NCBI RefSeq assembly: GCF_000769075.1
Contig: NZ_JRFC01000014.1
Coordinates: 188,023 to 252,022, forward strand
DNA: 64,000 nucleotides
Direction of reading: 5' to 3'
DNA from: Porphyromonas sp. COT-290 OH3588
GTDB lineage: Bacteria > Bacteroidota > Bacteroidia > Bacteroidales > Porphyromonadaceae
This document shows, one piece after another, positions 26,425 through 34,233 of the stretch. Under the pieces are notes generated by a model, which saw only the letters and a list, made by a program, of their open reading frames with translations, had not been told where the DNA came from and made no database searches. The translations under genes and the position numbers were made by a program. The number at the start of each line of letters is the position of its first letter. Within the stretch, counting starts at the first letter, position 1.

Positions 26425-27060
26425 TTATTTTCCTGTCCAAGTAGATGGGCTCTTGCGCCACTGGGCGAGTACCTGCTCATCGTCCTTGCTAATATAATTG
26501 GTACGTACTGCCTCTGCGAGCACGGCGTCGTAGTCGCTTAGGGTGATGAGGCGCACATCTGCCGCCTCGAAGTTGCGTACCGCATCGGGGAAGCCATGCG
26601 TATAGATAGCCACCATGCCCAGCACCTGAGCGCCATGCTTGCGCACAGCCTCTACGGCCTTGAGGCTACTGCCCCCAGTAGAGATCAGATCCTCCACGAT
26701 CACGACCCGACTACCGGGTTTGAGGTCCCCCTCGATCAGATTCTCCATACCATGATCCTTGGGAGCGGAACGTATGTAGGAGAATGGGAGCGAGAGGGCA
26801 TCTGCAACCAAAGCACCCTGTGCGATAGCCCCCGTAGCCACCCCTGCGATAGCCTCTGCCTCGGGGAATTGCTCGGCGATCACTCGAGCGAGCTCTAGTT
26901 TGATGAGCGACCTGAGCTGAGGGTAACTGAGCGTCTTGCGGTTGTCACAGTAGATGGGGGACTTCCAGCCACTAGCCCATGTGAATGGTTTGTCTGGCTG
27001 TAACCTAACTGCCTGAACCTCGATCAGCTTCTGTGCTATGAGTTGCTTTACCTGTTCCAT
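26425..27060 (-). CDS. pyrE: orotate phosphoribosyltransferase
   Basis: A 211-residue type I phosphoribosyltransferase. The PRPP-binding motif is RVVIVEDLISTGGSSLKAV, and KPFTWASGWKSPIYCDNRK at the N-terminus is typical of PyrE. It joins orotate to PRPP to form orotidine monophosphate in pyrimidine synthesis. I place the start at the ATG at 27060 (MEQVKQLIAQ): the frame is open to 27105, but the promoter -7 box at 27107-27114 would put the transcript start inside that extension. First gene of the pyrE / SRPBCC / Rieske-like / exoA unit. Confidence 0.95.
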   Translation of the reverse strand: MEQVKQLIAQKLIEVQAVRLQPDKPFTWASGWKSPIYCDNRKTLSYPQLRSLIKLELARVIAEQFPEAEAIAGVATGAIAQGALVADALSLPFSYIRSAPKDHGMENLIEGDLKPGSRVVIVEDLISTGGSSLKAVEAVRKHGAQVLGMVAIYTHGFPDAVRNFEAADVRLITLSDYDAVLAEAVRTNYISKDDEQVLAQWRKSPSTWTGK

Positions 27061-27106
27061 TATTTCGATATTTTGGATATTTATTAATGCAGATGATTTG
27101 CTCACA

Positions 27107-27114
27107 CAAAGATA
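27107..27114 (-). promoter_or_regulatory. promoter -7 element for the pyrE operon
   Basis: On the minus strand TATCTTTG matches TAnnTTTG and lies about 47 bp before the pyrE ATG. It decides the start choice for pyrE. Confidence 0.6.
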
Positions 27115-27154
27115 AGAAACCGTTTATAGTTATCCCTATCGCAGAGCAATCGGC

Positions 27155-28678
27155 CTACTTACCACTGCTGTAGACCTGATTGTTTTTGAGGGTTCTACCT
27201 GCGAACAGCTCGTCTAGGGTGACAATGCGGTAGCCCTTGGCTTTGAGATTGCGAATTACCTGTGGAATCGCCTCTATCGTCGTCTTATGAATATCGTGCG
27301 CCAGTACGATGGCGTTGGGGCCTGCCTTAGACATCTCCAGAGCCACTCGGTCGGCGTCTTTGTACTTCCAATCCAGAGGATCCACGCTCCAACCCATAAT
27401 GGGGCGATTGACTAGCGTGAGCTTATCTTGAGTATAGGCCCCATAAGGGAAGCGGAAGTAACTAGGTCGCTGTCCTGCCACCTCACCGACGATCTCGTCC
27501 GTACGCCCAATCTGGCGGCGTGCCTCCTCGACCGATATCTTGGCGAAATTCTTATGGTCATACGAGTGGTTGCCTATGTTGTGCCCCTCCTCTACCATAC
27601 GCTTCATCGTCTGCTTCTGTACGGCGGCCGACTTGCCGAGAACGAAGAAAGTCGCCTTGACGCCCTCCTGCTTGAGGATATCTAGTAGGCGTGGGGTGTA
27701 GACCGATGGCCCATCGTCGAAGGTCAGTGCCACTCGTGATGCACTCGAGTCATCGTCCGTCAAAGGACGAGCGGCCTCTTCCGGCTTCTCGAGATCAGCA
27801 ATCTCTTGCGGCGCGTCTGGCTCAAGTGATCGCCCTAGACGTCTGAGGATATCTGGGTGTACATACCTGCGTACGACCCAGCTAGGCACAGGTACGGTAA
27901 AGGTGCCCATCGAGCCACTAGCAATCTGATACTTATCAAAAGTCACATACCAGTTGCCTTCATGGTCAAAGAAGAGAGCATCGTAATTCGCATCAACAGC
28001 CAGAGTGCCCTCCTCAATACCAGACTGCATCTCCACCCAAACGGTCTGTCGCTCATGCTCGCTACCGAAGTCTTTGCTCTGCATCAAGCGCAGCCTAACA
28101 GCCTCACTTGCGGCAGCCCTCATCTCCGAGGCAAAGCCCTCGAAGGCATCTTCGTCTACAAACAAATCAGCTATTGATACAACACGCCTATGCTCTAGGT
28201 CGAAGATAGAGGCATAAGAGGAGTCGTCGTAGTTATTGCCCCGAGAGGTGCTGCGTGTGTAGAGGAAAACGATAAAGCTATCGCCTCGGTACTTGACCTC
28301 GAAGTGCTGATTATAGTCTAGAGTAGCCGTAGACTCCTGAGAGAGCTGTGCCACCTCTGCTCTAAACTCATCAATGAACTGCTGAGAGAGGTTGCGCTCT
28401 CGCTCGTTGATGAACTCATATTTGGTAAAAGGGAACGACACAGTCAAGTGGCTTCTCTCTGGGTCATTGCCTATTTTCATCGTGAAGACCTGCACATCCT
28501 CGTCCGTATCATCGAGCGTGAGATCCTCCGTCAAGGTCGCCAGATCCGTCACTTCTACCACATCGGCAGAGGCTAAGCTATCGGCGGAGGCTGACGAATC
28601 GCCCGACTGCCTAGATCCGCAACTAGCCATAAGGAAGAGCGCCAATACCCCGAATAGTAATGTGTTATATCTTTTCAT
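27155..28678 (-). CDS. polysaccharide deacetylase lipoprotein with DUF3298-type N-terminal domain (PdaC-like)
   Basis: About 507 residues. Signal TLLFGVLALFLMASC makes it a lipoprotein. The middle part (about 50-280) looks like the DUF4163/DUF3298 pair (TATLDYNQHFEVKYRGDSFIVFL, VWVEMQSGIEEGTLAVDANY, DALFFDHEGNWYVTFDKYQI). The C-terminal NodB domain shows VALTFDDGPSVYTPRLLD with the metal/catalytic Asp pair and GHNIGNHSYDHKNF with the His pair. It probably deacetylates peptidoglycan or another glycan at the cell envelope. The ATG at 28678 is preferred over 28720 because of the signal peptide and because a -7 box lies between them. Confidence 0.86.
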   Translation of the reverse strand: MKRYNTLLFGVLALFLMASCGSRQSGDSSASADSLASADVVEVTDLATLTEDLTLDDTDEDVQVFTMKIGNDPERSHLTVSFPFTKYEFINERERNLSQQFIDEFRAEVAQLSQESTATLDYNQHFEVKYRGDSFIVFLYTRSTSRGNNYDDSSYASIFDLEHRRVVSIADLFVDEDAFEGFASEMRAAASEAVRLRLMQSKDFGSEHERQTVWVEMQSGIEEGTLAVDANYDALFFDHEGNWYVTFDKYQIASGSMGTFTVPVPSWVVRRYVHPDILRRLGRSLEPDAPQEIADLEKPEEAARPLTDDDSSASRVALTFDDGPSVYTPRLLDILKQEGVKATFFVLGKSAAVQKQTMKRMVEEGHNIGNHSYDHKNFAKISVEEARRQIGRTDEIVGEVAGQRPSYFRFPYGAYTQDKLTLVNRPIMGWSVDPLDWKYKDADRVALEMSKAGPNAIVLAHDIHKTTIEAIPQVIRNLKAKGYRIVTLDELFAGRTLKNNQVYSSGK

Positions 28679-28698
28679 AAACTTAGTTTTTTCGTATG

Positions 28699-28706
28699 CA
28701 AAAGTA
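28699..28706 (-). promoter_or_regulatory. promoter -7 element for the deacetylase gene
   Basis: On the minus strand TACTTTTG matches TAnnTTTG 20 bp before the ATG at 28678, implying a very short leader. The -33 part is weak. Confidence 0.5.
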
Positions 28707-28930
28707 ATCAAAATAAGCACATTCCTCTACCCTAGCCCACGGTAACTCCCCCCAAGCTACTGCGATGCTATTCACTACATTCAGCCTCGGCCATACGCTT
28801 GGCATACTCCCGTCAGACTTAAAGCCTTCTAGGGCACGATTACTTAGCTTGGTATAGCTAGAGCAACCGCTACTCTTACTCTCGTCTTACGACACAATCC
28901 TTGCATTTTGTACATTTTCACGCATCTAAA
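28707..28930. other. intergenic stretch with no recognised gene
   Basis: About 220 bp between the deacetylase promoter and a terminator-type hairpin. No convincing frame or RNA structure was found. A homopolymer of six Cs occurs at about 28748. Confidence 0.4.
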
Positions 28931-28967
28931 AGGGGCTGAGCCAAAAATAAATTTTGACACAGCCCCT
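28931..28967 (-). terminator. repeated terminator hairpin, orphan copy
   Basis: AGGGGCTGAGCCAAAAAT and ATTTTGACACAGCCCCT form an imperfect stem. The arms are recognisably the same family as the hairpins at 732-774 and 55780-55820. No intact gene ends here; the only stop codon nearby on the minus strand is that of the short remnant at 28997-29098. Confidence 0.65.
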
Positions 28968-28996
28968 CTCTAAATCCTTGCCCTTAGGAATAAGCC

Positions 28997-29098
28997 TTAC
29001 GTCTCCTGCTTGGTCATGATAACTAGATCCTGATAGTTGGGTGGCACTTCATCTCCTCTCCAGCGGCCAAAAAACGATCGTCTTGTGTACTCATTCGT
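28997..29098 (-). pseudogene. possible 3'-end remnant of a lost minus-strand gene
   Basis: Read on the minus strand, an open stretch of 33 codons ends in TAA at 28997-28999. The peptide (SFFGRWRGDEVPPNYQDL, ending MTKQET) has normal protein-like composition but no start codon and no upstream continuation. The terminator-type hairpin begins 30 bp downstream, as expected for the end of a real gene. The open stretch stops where the dispersed repeat copy B begins. The family was not recognised, and a chance open stretch remains possible. Confidence 0.35.
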
Positions 29099-29475
29099 CT
29101 ACTTTCTTATTAAGGAGTGTTAATAGGTTTGTAAAGAATTTCGAGAAACAAGCATAAGATTTATAAAGGACGGCGGGACTATCTAGAAAAATTGATGGGA
29201 AGACTTCCTCCGATTGGTGGACTAATCCCTTGAGATGTGTCCACCAATCTTAGTAGATTGATGGGAAGAAATTCTTCAAAATGTGATACAATTGCATATA
29301 CACAGCCGAGAATACATCATAAATACCTTTATATAAGCACATTACAAATGCCCGTTTTAGGCGAGTATTTTGTCTAGGCTGGGACTAAGTGCCCAAATGA
29401 GGTCGGACGCAACAGAGAGCCTCCTAGAGGGCAAATACGAGGTGTGCCACCTCCTACCCGAGAGGGGCGGATTGA
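29094..29475 (+). repeat. dispersed intergenic repeat, copy B
   Basis: Begins TTCGTCTACTTT..TTAAGGAGTGT (shared with copy C). Next come ATTGATGGGAAGA at about 29191, the hairpin arms GATTGGTGGAC (from 29212) and GTCCACCAATC (to 29249), and a second GATTGATGGGAAGAAAT from 29256. Then AGGCGAGTATTTTG is at 29359, GAGGTCGGACGC at 29399, GCCTCCTAGAGGGC from 29419 and AAATACG after it. From its left end to the second GATTG is 162 bases, the same as in copy C. Confidence 0.8.
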
Positions 29476-29597
29476 CACTCAAACAAGCCCTCAATCGTTA
29501 CAGAGTGTAAACTCCTGAATTATCTCAACTAGACAGCAAAGTATTGGGAGGTGTAGGACTTACATCAGTCAGATTTTGGTTTTTCGCCCAAAGTTCG

Positions 29598-29629
29598 TTT
29601 GTTTATTATGGCACACCGCTTTACTTTTG
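29598..29629 (+). promoter_or_regulatory. promoter of tsaB and the helicase gene
   Basis: TTTG (29598-29601), a 20-bp spacer and TACTTTTG (29622-29629) match the Bacteroidetes consensus. The -7 box is enclosed by an inverted repeat listed separately. The expected transcript start is about 65 bp before the tsaB ATG. Confidence 0.75.
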
Positions 29630-29644
29630 TAGTCAGGCGGTGTG
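29612..29644. promoter_or_regulatory. inverted repeat around the -7 box (possible operator)
   Basis: CACACCGC (29612-29619) and GCGGTGTG (29637-29644) are perfect 8-bp inverted arms separated by 17 bp that include the whole TACTTTTG box. A third related half (GGGCACCGC) follows at about 29692. A repressor could bind here, or the arms could form a transcript hairpin. Confidence 0.4.
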
Positions 29645-29701
29645 TTATGATGCGCAATTTGCTCTATTGCTTGCACATTATGGGGCACCGCTGAGGTGTA
29701 A

Positions 29702-30448
29702 ATGAATTATAAACGGACAGATATGATACAGCAACAGGAGGCTCCCGTTCTCCTAATGATAGATACCGCTACGCCTGTATGTAGCTTAGCCATAGCTCAT
29801 GGCGAGGAGCTAATCGCCTGCCACACAGAGCAGGATCGCCGAGGTGAACACGCCGCAATAGCTGCCCCGATTGCCGAGCAGCTCATCGCAGAGCTAGAGA
29901 GCCGAGGCCTTAGCCCCGATGCTATCGTTGTGAGTGCCGGGCCGGGGAGCTATACGGGGCTACGCATAGGCTCTTCACTAGCCAAGGGACTATGCCAAGG
30001 CTATGGCATACCACTGATTGCGATCTCCACTCTAGAGATGATGGCTCAGGGCTATCTGGCCAGCATATCCAACCCAACAGATACACTGCGTCTATGCCCA
30101 ATGATCGATGCTAGGCGTATGGAAGTCTACACAGCCACATTCGACAGCAAGGGCAATCGCCTAAGCGAGGACAAGCCTTGTGTACTCTCGGCCGATACTC
30201 TTCTGGACGATGAGATGCGTTCGTACCGCTATCATTTCTTCGGTTCGGGAGCTGGCAAATGCAGTGGCCTCTGGGAGGGCATAGACTATGTAGTGGTCGA
30301 GAGCTTCGCCCCCGAGGCTCGCTATATGCATCAGCTCGCCCTAGGAGCATACGAGCGAGGCGCATTCGTCGATCTAGCCTACTGGACGCCCAATTACCTC
30401 AAGGAGTATGTAGCCGTCGTGGCACAAAACAAGGTTCTAGGTCGCTAA
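29702..30448 (+). CDS. tsaB: tRNA threonylcarbamoyladenosine biosynthesis protein TsaB
   Basis: A 248-residue ASKHA-fold protein. The N-terminal strand LMIDTATPVCSLAIAHGEEL, the conserved DRRGEHAA and the signature VSAGPGSYTGLRIGSSLAKG with GIPLIAISTLEMMAQG are typical of TsaB. It is the non-catalytic partner of TsaD in making t6A on ANN-decoding tRNAs. The first ATG (29702) has GAGGTG just upstream; a second ATG seven codons in is possible. The helicase gene begins 4 bp after its stop, so the two form one transcript. Confidence 0.92.
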   Translation: MNYKRTDMIQQQEAPVLLMIDTATPVCSLAIAHGEELIACHTEQDRRGEHAAIAAPIAEQLIAELESRGLSPDAIVVSAGPGSYTGLRIGSSLAKGLCQGYGIPLIAISTLEMMAQGYLASISNPTDTLRLCPMIDARRMEVYTATFDSKGNRLSEDKPCVLSADTLLDDEMRSYRYHFFGSGAGKCSGLWEGIDYVVVESFAPEARYMHQLALGAYERGAFVDLAYWTPNYLKEYVAVVAQNKVLGR

Positions 30449-30452
30449 CCTC

Positions 30453-32462
30453 ATGAGCACTGAGGAAGTACTGCTGGATAGTAGCAATGTAGAGCAGGCA
30501 GCTCTACTAGATCTGCTGGAGAAAACCAACCAAAGCCTTTTCCTCACGGGTAAGGCTGGCACGGGTAAGTCCACGCTCCTACGCTACATCGCTCGACATA
30601 CGCACAAGCGACATGTGATACTTGCCTCAACGGGCATTGCAGCACTCAACGTAGGGGGGCAGACCATTCACTCCTTTTTTAAGCTCCCCTTGCGCCCTCT
30701 ACTCCCAGACGACCCAGACCTGAGTACCGCCAAAAATCAGGTCTACGAAGCCTTTCGCTACACCAAGGAGCACAAAGCTCTGCTTCGCAGCCTAGACCTA
30801 ATCATCATCGACGAGATCTCGATGGTGCGTGCCGACATCATTGACGCCATTGATAAGCTCCTGCGGGTCTATACGGGACGTAGCAGTACGGCTTTCGGTG
30901 GGGTACAGATGCTTTTTGTGGGCGACCTCTTCCAGCTAGAGCCCGTGGTCAAAGCGGACGAAAAGAGTATCCTCGACAGGTACTACAAGTCGCACTTCTT
31001 CTTCGGGGCTCAGGTATTCCGAGCTCACGAACTAGTGACCATAGAGCTGCAAAAAGTCTACCGTCAAGCAGACGCACACTTCGTGGGGATCCTAGATCGT
31101 GTGCGCAGTGGCGTGGTAACCCACCCGGATATCTGGGACATCAACGCCCGAGTCAATGCCGATTATGTAGCACCCGAGGGCGAGCTGGTCGTTACGCTCG
31201 GCACTAGGCGTAGCCAAGTAACCTACATCAACGAGAAGAGGCTGGAGCAGCTCCTCACATCTGCCTTTACCTTCGAGGGTGTGGTCGATGGCGACTTCCC
31301 CGACAGCACACTACCCACGGAGCGAGAGCTAACACTCAAGGAGGGAGCGCAAGTCATGTTTCTGGCTAACGACCGAGAGAAACGCTGGGCCAATGGCACG
31401 ATCGGGATAATTGACTCAATAGATGCCGAGGAGCGTAAGATCTACATTCGCCTTGAGAATGGTCAGGTACACACCGTAGACCCATACATCTGGGAGCACA
31501 AACGCTACACCTACGACGAAGAGGAGCGGCGCATTCGTACCGAGACGCTCGGTCAATTTATCCAGTTCCCCCTACGCTTGGCTTGGGCAATCACCATACA
31601 CAAGAGCCAAGGGCTAACTTTCGACCGTGTGATCATTGACTTCGGCGAGCGTGTCTTCGCAGGCGGACAAGCCTATGTCGCCCTGAGCCGCTGCCGAAGC
31701 CTAGAGGGCATGGTGCTACGCACGCCGATGAATATGCGGGACATCATCGTACGCCACGAAGTGCAACGCTTCTATATGCAAGCCAACAACCCCGAGGCAA
31801 TAGCCTCGTCACTGGAGCGAGCAAAGGCGCTACAAGGCTATATAGAGGCGTGTAGGACATGGAGTAGAGGGCAGTACACTGCCGCAATAGAGCATCTGAA
31901 GCATGCCATCGCGGCGAAAAACGAGCTAGACAACCCTGCCTACCTGCGTCTGATGGCTCAGAAGCTGCAAGTCGTGGCGCAACAGAAAAGGCAGCTGCAA
32001 GAACTAAGGGTAGAGCTGGAAGAGAAGAAACAGCTCCTGAGAGCCCTGTCTCAGGAGCACAAAACGATGGGCGACGAGTGTCTACTCGAGGCACACGACC
32101 CCGAGGCAGCACTGCGCTGCTACGACAAGGCGCTTCGCTTCGATGAGCTCAACGTGGCAGCCTTGATCGGTCGAGCGAGAGCTCTACACGAGAAGCGAGA
32201 TCGCAAGGGAGCGCTCTCTGCTCTAGCCGAAGCCGTGGCTCTAGCTCCCGTAGATATACAGGTACTATTGGCCCAAGGAGAGCTACTACTAGGCTATGGT
32301 CTACACGAGGAGGCACTACAACCACTACAGAGGGCCCATAGCCTACAACCTAGATACATCCCAGTGCTGGAGCTTATGGCAGAGGCGTACGATAGGCTAG
32401 AGCAAGAAGATGAGGCAGAGGCGTGCCGCCAAGAGATCAAGCGCATCGAGCGCAAGAGCTAG
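30453..32462 (+). CDS. PIF1-like helicase with C-terminal TPR repeats
   Basis: A 669-residue AAA/superfamily 1 helicase. Walker A is GKAGTGKS at residues 33-40 and Walker B is LIIIDEISMV near 130. ASTGIAALNVGGQTIHSFF is the PIF1-type motif Ia, and AWAITIHKSQGLTFDRVIID with AYVALSRCRSLEG are C-terminal helicase motifs. From about residue 450 a coiled-coil/Lys-Glu-rich linker leads into three to four TPR-like units (PEAALRCYDKALRFDELNVA, GALSALAEAVALAP). The TPR tail suggests protein partners. Such helicases unwind 5'-3' DNA substrates; the specific process is not known here. Shares its promoter with tsaB. Confidence 0.87.
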   Translation: MSTEEVLLDSSNVEQAALLDLLEKTNQSLFLTGKAGTGKSTLLRYIARHTHKRHVILASTGIAALNVGGQTIHSFFKLPLRPLLPDDPDLSTAKNQVYEAFRYTKEHKALLRSLDLIIIDEISMVRADIIDAIDKLLRVYTGRSSTAFGGVQMLFVGDLFQLEPVVKADEKSILDRYYKSHFFFGAQVFRAHELVTIELQKVYRQADAHFVGILDRVRSGVVTHPDIWDINARVNADYVAPEGELVVTLGTRRSQVTYINEKRLEQLLTSAFTFEGVVDGDFPDSTLPTERELTLKEGAQVMFLANDREKRWANGTIGIIDSIDAEERKIYIRLENGQVHTVDPYIWEHKRYTYDEEERRIRTETLGQFIQFPLRLAWAITIHKSQGLTFDRVIIDFGERVFAGGQAYVALSRCRSLEGMVLRTPMNMRDIIVRHEVQRFYMQANNPEAIASSLERAKALQGYIEACRTWSRGQYTAAIEHLKHAIAAKNELDNPAYLRLMAQKLQVVAQQKRQLQELRVELEEKKQLLRALSQEHKTMGDECLLEAHDPEAALRCYDKALRFDELNVAALIGRARALHEKRDRKGALSALAEAVALAPVDIQVLLAQGELLLGYGLHEEALQPLQRAHSLQPRYIPVLELMAEAYDRLEQEDEAEACRQEIKRIERKS

Positions 32463-32568
32463 AGGGTTGCGCCAGCACTGCTATATCACTTACTTTGGGG
32501 GTAGTATCCTAGCCGAAAACACACATAATTCACTATTAATAGGTATAGTTCGGTATCGGCTTATCCCA

Positions 32569-32576
32569 TACCTTTG
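32569..32576 (+). promoter_or_regulatory. promoter -7 element for the DUF2023 gene
   Basis: TACCTTTG matches TAnnTTTG 38 bp before the ATG at 32615. The -33 part is not clear. Confidence 0.5.
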
Positions 32577-32614
32577 TTCCTAGCAATTTAATTCATCGCC
32601 AAAGGAGCATTGAT

Positions 32615-33034
32615 ATGACGACTGACTATTTAACTAGAGGGATGACCGAGTACCCAGTTAGTTTGCCATCTAGCGAAACGACGATGCAGCGCATCGCCAT
32701 ACACCATATCTATGAGTACGAAAAAGGTATCCGCTGCATGGTACTCTGTACACTAGAGCTAGAGGAGCTGGCTCTGATACAGCGCAAGCTCGAGGGACGT
32801 GGCATCGCTTATTTTACTCAGCCCACGCCGAAGCAAACCAAGATTAATCTCTTTTTTGGACGCAAGGAATGTGTGGATATGATCAGCTATTTCCTGCAAG
32901 ACAAGTATCTGCACGAACTGAATGCAGAGCAGGACTTCATACTCGGCTCTCTACTCGGGTATGACTTGTGTGGTCAATGTGCACGGTATCAGAAGCGCAT
33001 GCAGCTCATAGGTCAGGAGGGGACGATCGCTTAG
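32615..33034 (+). CDS. DUF2023 family protein
   Basis: A 139-residue protein. The segment IAIHHIYEYEKGIRCMVLCT followed by LIQRKLEGRGIAYF and KINLFFGRKECVDMI matches my memory of the DUF2023 family, found in Porphyromonas and Helicobacter relatives and often next to a flavodoxin gene. No flavodoxin gene is adjacent here. The good ribosome site AAAGGAG supports the ATG at 32615 even though the domain itself begins around residue 24. Function unknown. CxxC-containing tail (LCGQCARYQ). Confidence 0.75.
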   Translation: MTTDYLTRGMTEYPVSLPSSETTMQRIAIHHIYEYEKGIRCMVLCTLELEELALIQRKLEGRGIAYFTQPTPKQTKINLFFGRKECVDMISYFLQDKYLHELNAEQDFILGSLLGYDLCGQCARYQKRMQLIGQEGTIA

Positions 33035-33060
33035 TAGGCTTTCGTTAAGCAGTAGAAAAT

Positions 33061-33099
33061 CAAATCGGTCTAAGGTAGCAGTTACCTTAGACCGATTTG
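33061..33099. terminator. terminator overlapping the end of holB
   Basis: A perfect 17-bp stem (CAAATCGGTCTAAGGTA and complement) with loop gcagt. On the plus strand it follows the DUF2023 gene by 26 bp. On the minus strand its 5' arm is the last six codons plus stop of holB, so one hairpin closes both convergent genes. Confidence 0.85.
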
Positions 33100-34230
33100 T
33101 CTATAATGGGGGGCGAGGGCTGCCGTTAGCCTTAGAATCATATCGTAGAAGACCATACGGCTATTGACGTTTTGGGCGATATGGCGCATCGCCAAATCTA
33201 GCTCGTCGTGTAGAGAGCGGATATTCCGGCCATTGATGCAGGTACGTAGGTAATCGACAATCCGCTGCTCGGTCGGATTGATGTAGTTAATCTCTGGCAT
33301 TTGTAGACCATGCAGGTAGCTCTCCCTAAACATCTGCCCTACATAGGTCAGTAGCTCCATTTGCTCCTCTCGGCTTAGCCCCGCCAGTTCGTCAGCTAGA
33401 GCTTTGATCTCGAGCGGACGTGCATTGACCGTGGCACGCAGGATACGCCCATAGAGCGTCGTGAGCTTATCGGTAGAGTCAGCTCTGCCGAGGTAGTGAT
33501 CGAGAGCTTTGCGGTAGTTACCCGAGGCGAGGTGTGCAGAGAGTGAGCTATCCGCCCCAGCGGGAGGGTTCGCCACCTTCGCCAACCCCATAGCTATCTC
33601 GGCTTCGCTTAGCGGCCTTAGATGCAGCGTCTGCATACGGCTACGTAGTGTCCCGAGCACTTCACGTTCGTTCATCGTGACCATAAGAATAATCGTATGC
33701 TCGGGAGGCTCCTCTGTTAACTTAAGCAACTTATTGGCAAGCGCCTCGTGCATTCTCTCTGGCAGCCAAATGAGCAAAATACGGTAGCGTGCGTCTGTAA
33801 CCTGATAGGAGAGCTTATCTTGGAGCACTTCGCCCTCTCGGGTAAATATGCCCAGTCGTTTGCTCTCGGCATCCTCTAGACGGAGCCAGTCCGCATAGGT
33901 CGTGTAAGGCGATGAAGCGAGGAACTCACGCCAGCGTGGTAGCTCATCATCACAGAGATTACGAGAACCAACATTGACAATCGGGAAGAGGAAATGTAGA
34001 TCCTGCCCAGCGTATTGGTCAAACTTCTGGCACGAGGGACACACACCGCAGGCGTCCTCGGCATCGGGTGTGGAGCAGTTGATGTAGCGTGCGTAGGCAT
34101 AAGCTAGAGCTAGAGCTCCACTCCCGTCTTCGCCTACGAAGAGCCGTGCATGTGGCACGACACCTGAGAGGAAGCTCCGACGCAATTCGTCTTTGGCCGT
34201 GGACTGACCGATAGTATCTCTGAAGTACAT
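33082..34230 (-). CDS. holB: DNA polymerase III subunit delta'
   Basis: A 382-residue clamp-loader ATPase-like protein. IGQSTAKDELRRSFLSG and PHARLFVGEDGSGALALAYA replace a normal P-loop, as in delta' subunits that do not bind ATP. The zinc-binding cysteines are in CSTPDAEDACGVCPSCQKF. LLIWLPERMHEALANKLLKLTEEPPEHTII is the usual family core. Part of the DNA polymerase clamp loader. It is the last gene of a minus-strand run starting at hemL, and its final codons lie in the terminator stem. Confidence 0.9.
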   Translation of the reverse strand: MYFRDTIGQSTAKDELRRSFLSGVVPHARLFVGEDGSGALALAYAYARYINCSTPDAEDACGVCPSCQKFDQYAGQDLHFLFPIVNVGSRNLCDDELPRWREFLASSPYTTYADWLRLEDAESKRLGIFTREGEVLQDKLSYQVTDARYRILLIWLPERMHEALANKLLKLTEEPPEHTIILMVTMNEREVLGTLRSRMQTLHLRPLSEAEIAMGLAKVANPPAGADSSLSAHLASGNYRKALDHYLGRADSTDKLTTLYGRILRATVNARPLEIKALADELAGLSREEQMELLTYVGQMFRESYLHGLQMPEINYINPTEQRIVDYLRTCINGRNIRSLHDELDLAMRHIAQNVNSRMVFYDMILRLTAALAPHYRQIGLR

Positions 34231-34233
34231 ACG

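Noticed and set aside
28748-28930. Possible small RNA upstream of the deacetylase gene
   Set aside because: No promoter box, stable fold or terminator of its own could be assigned beyond the hairpin at 28931, which fits the gene remnant better.
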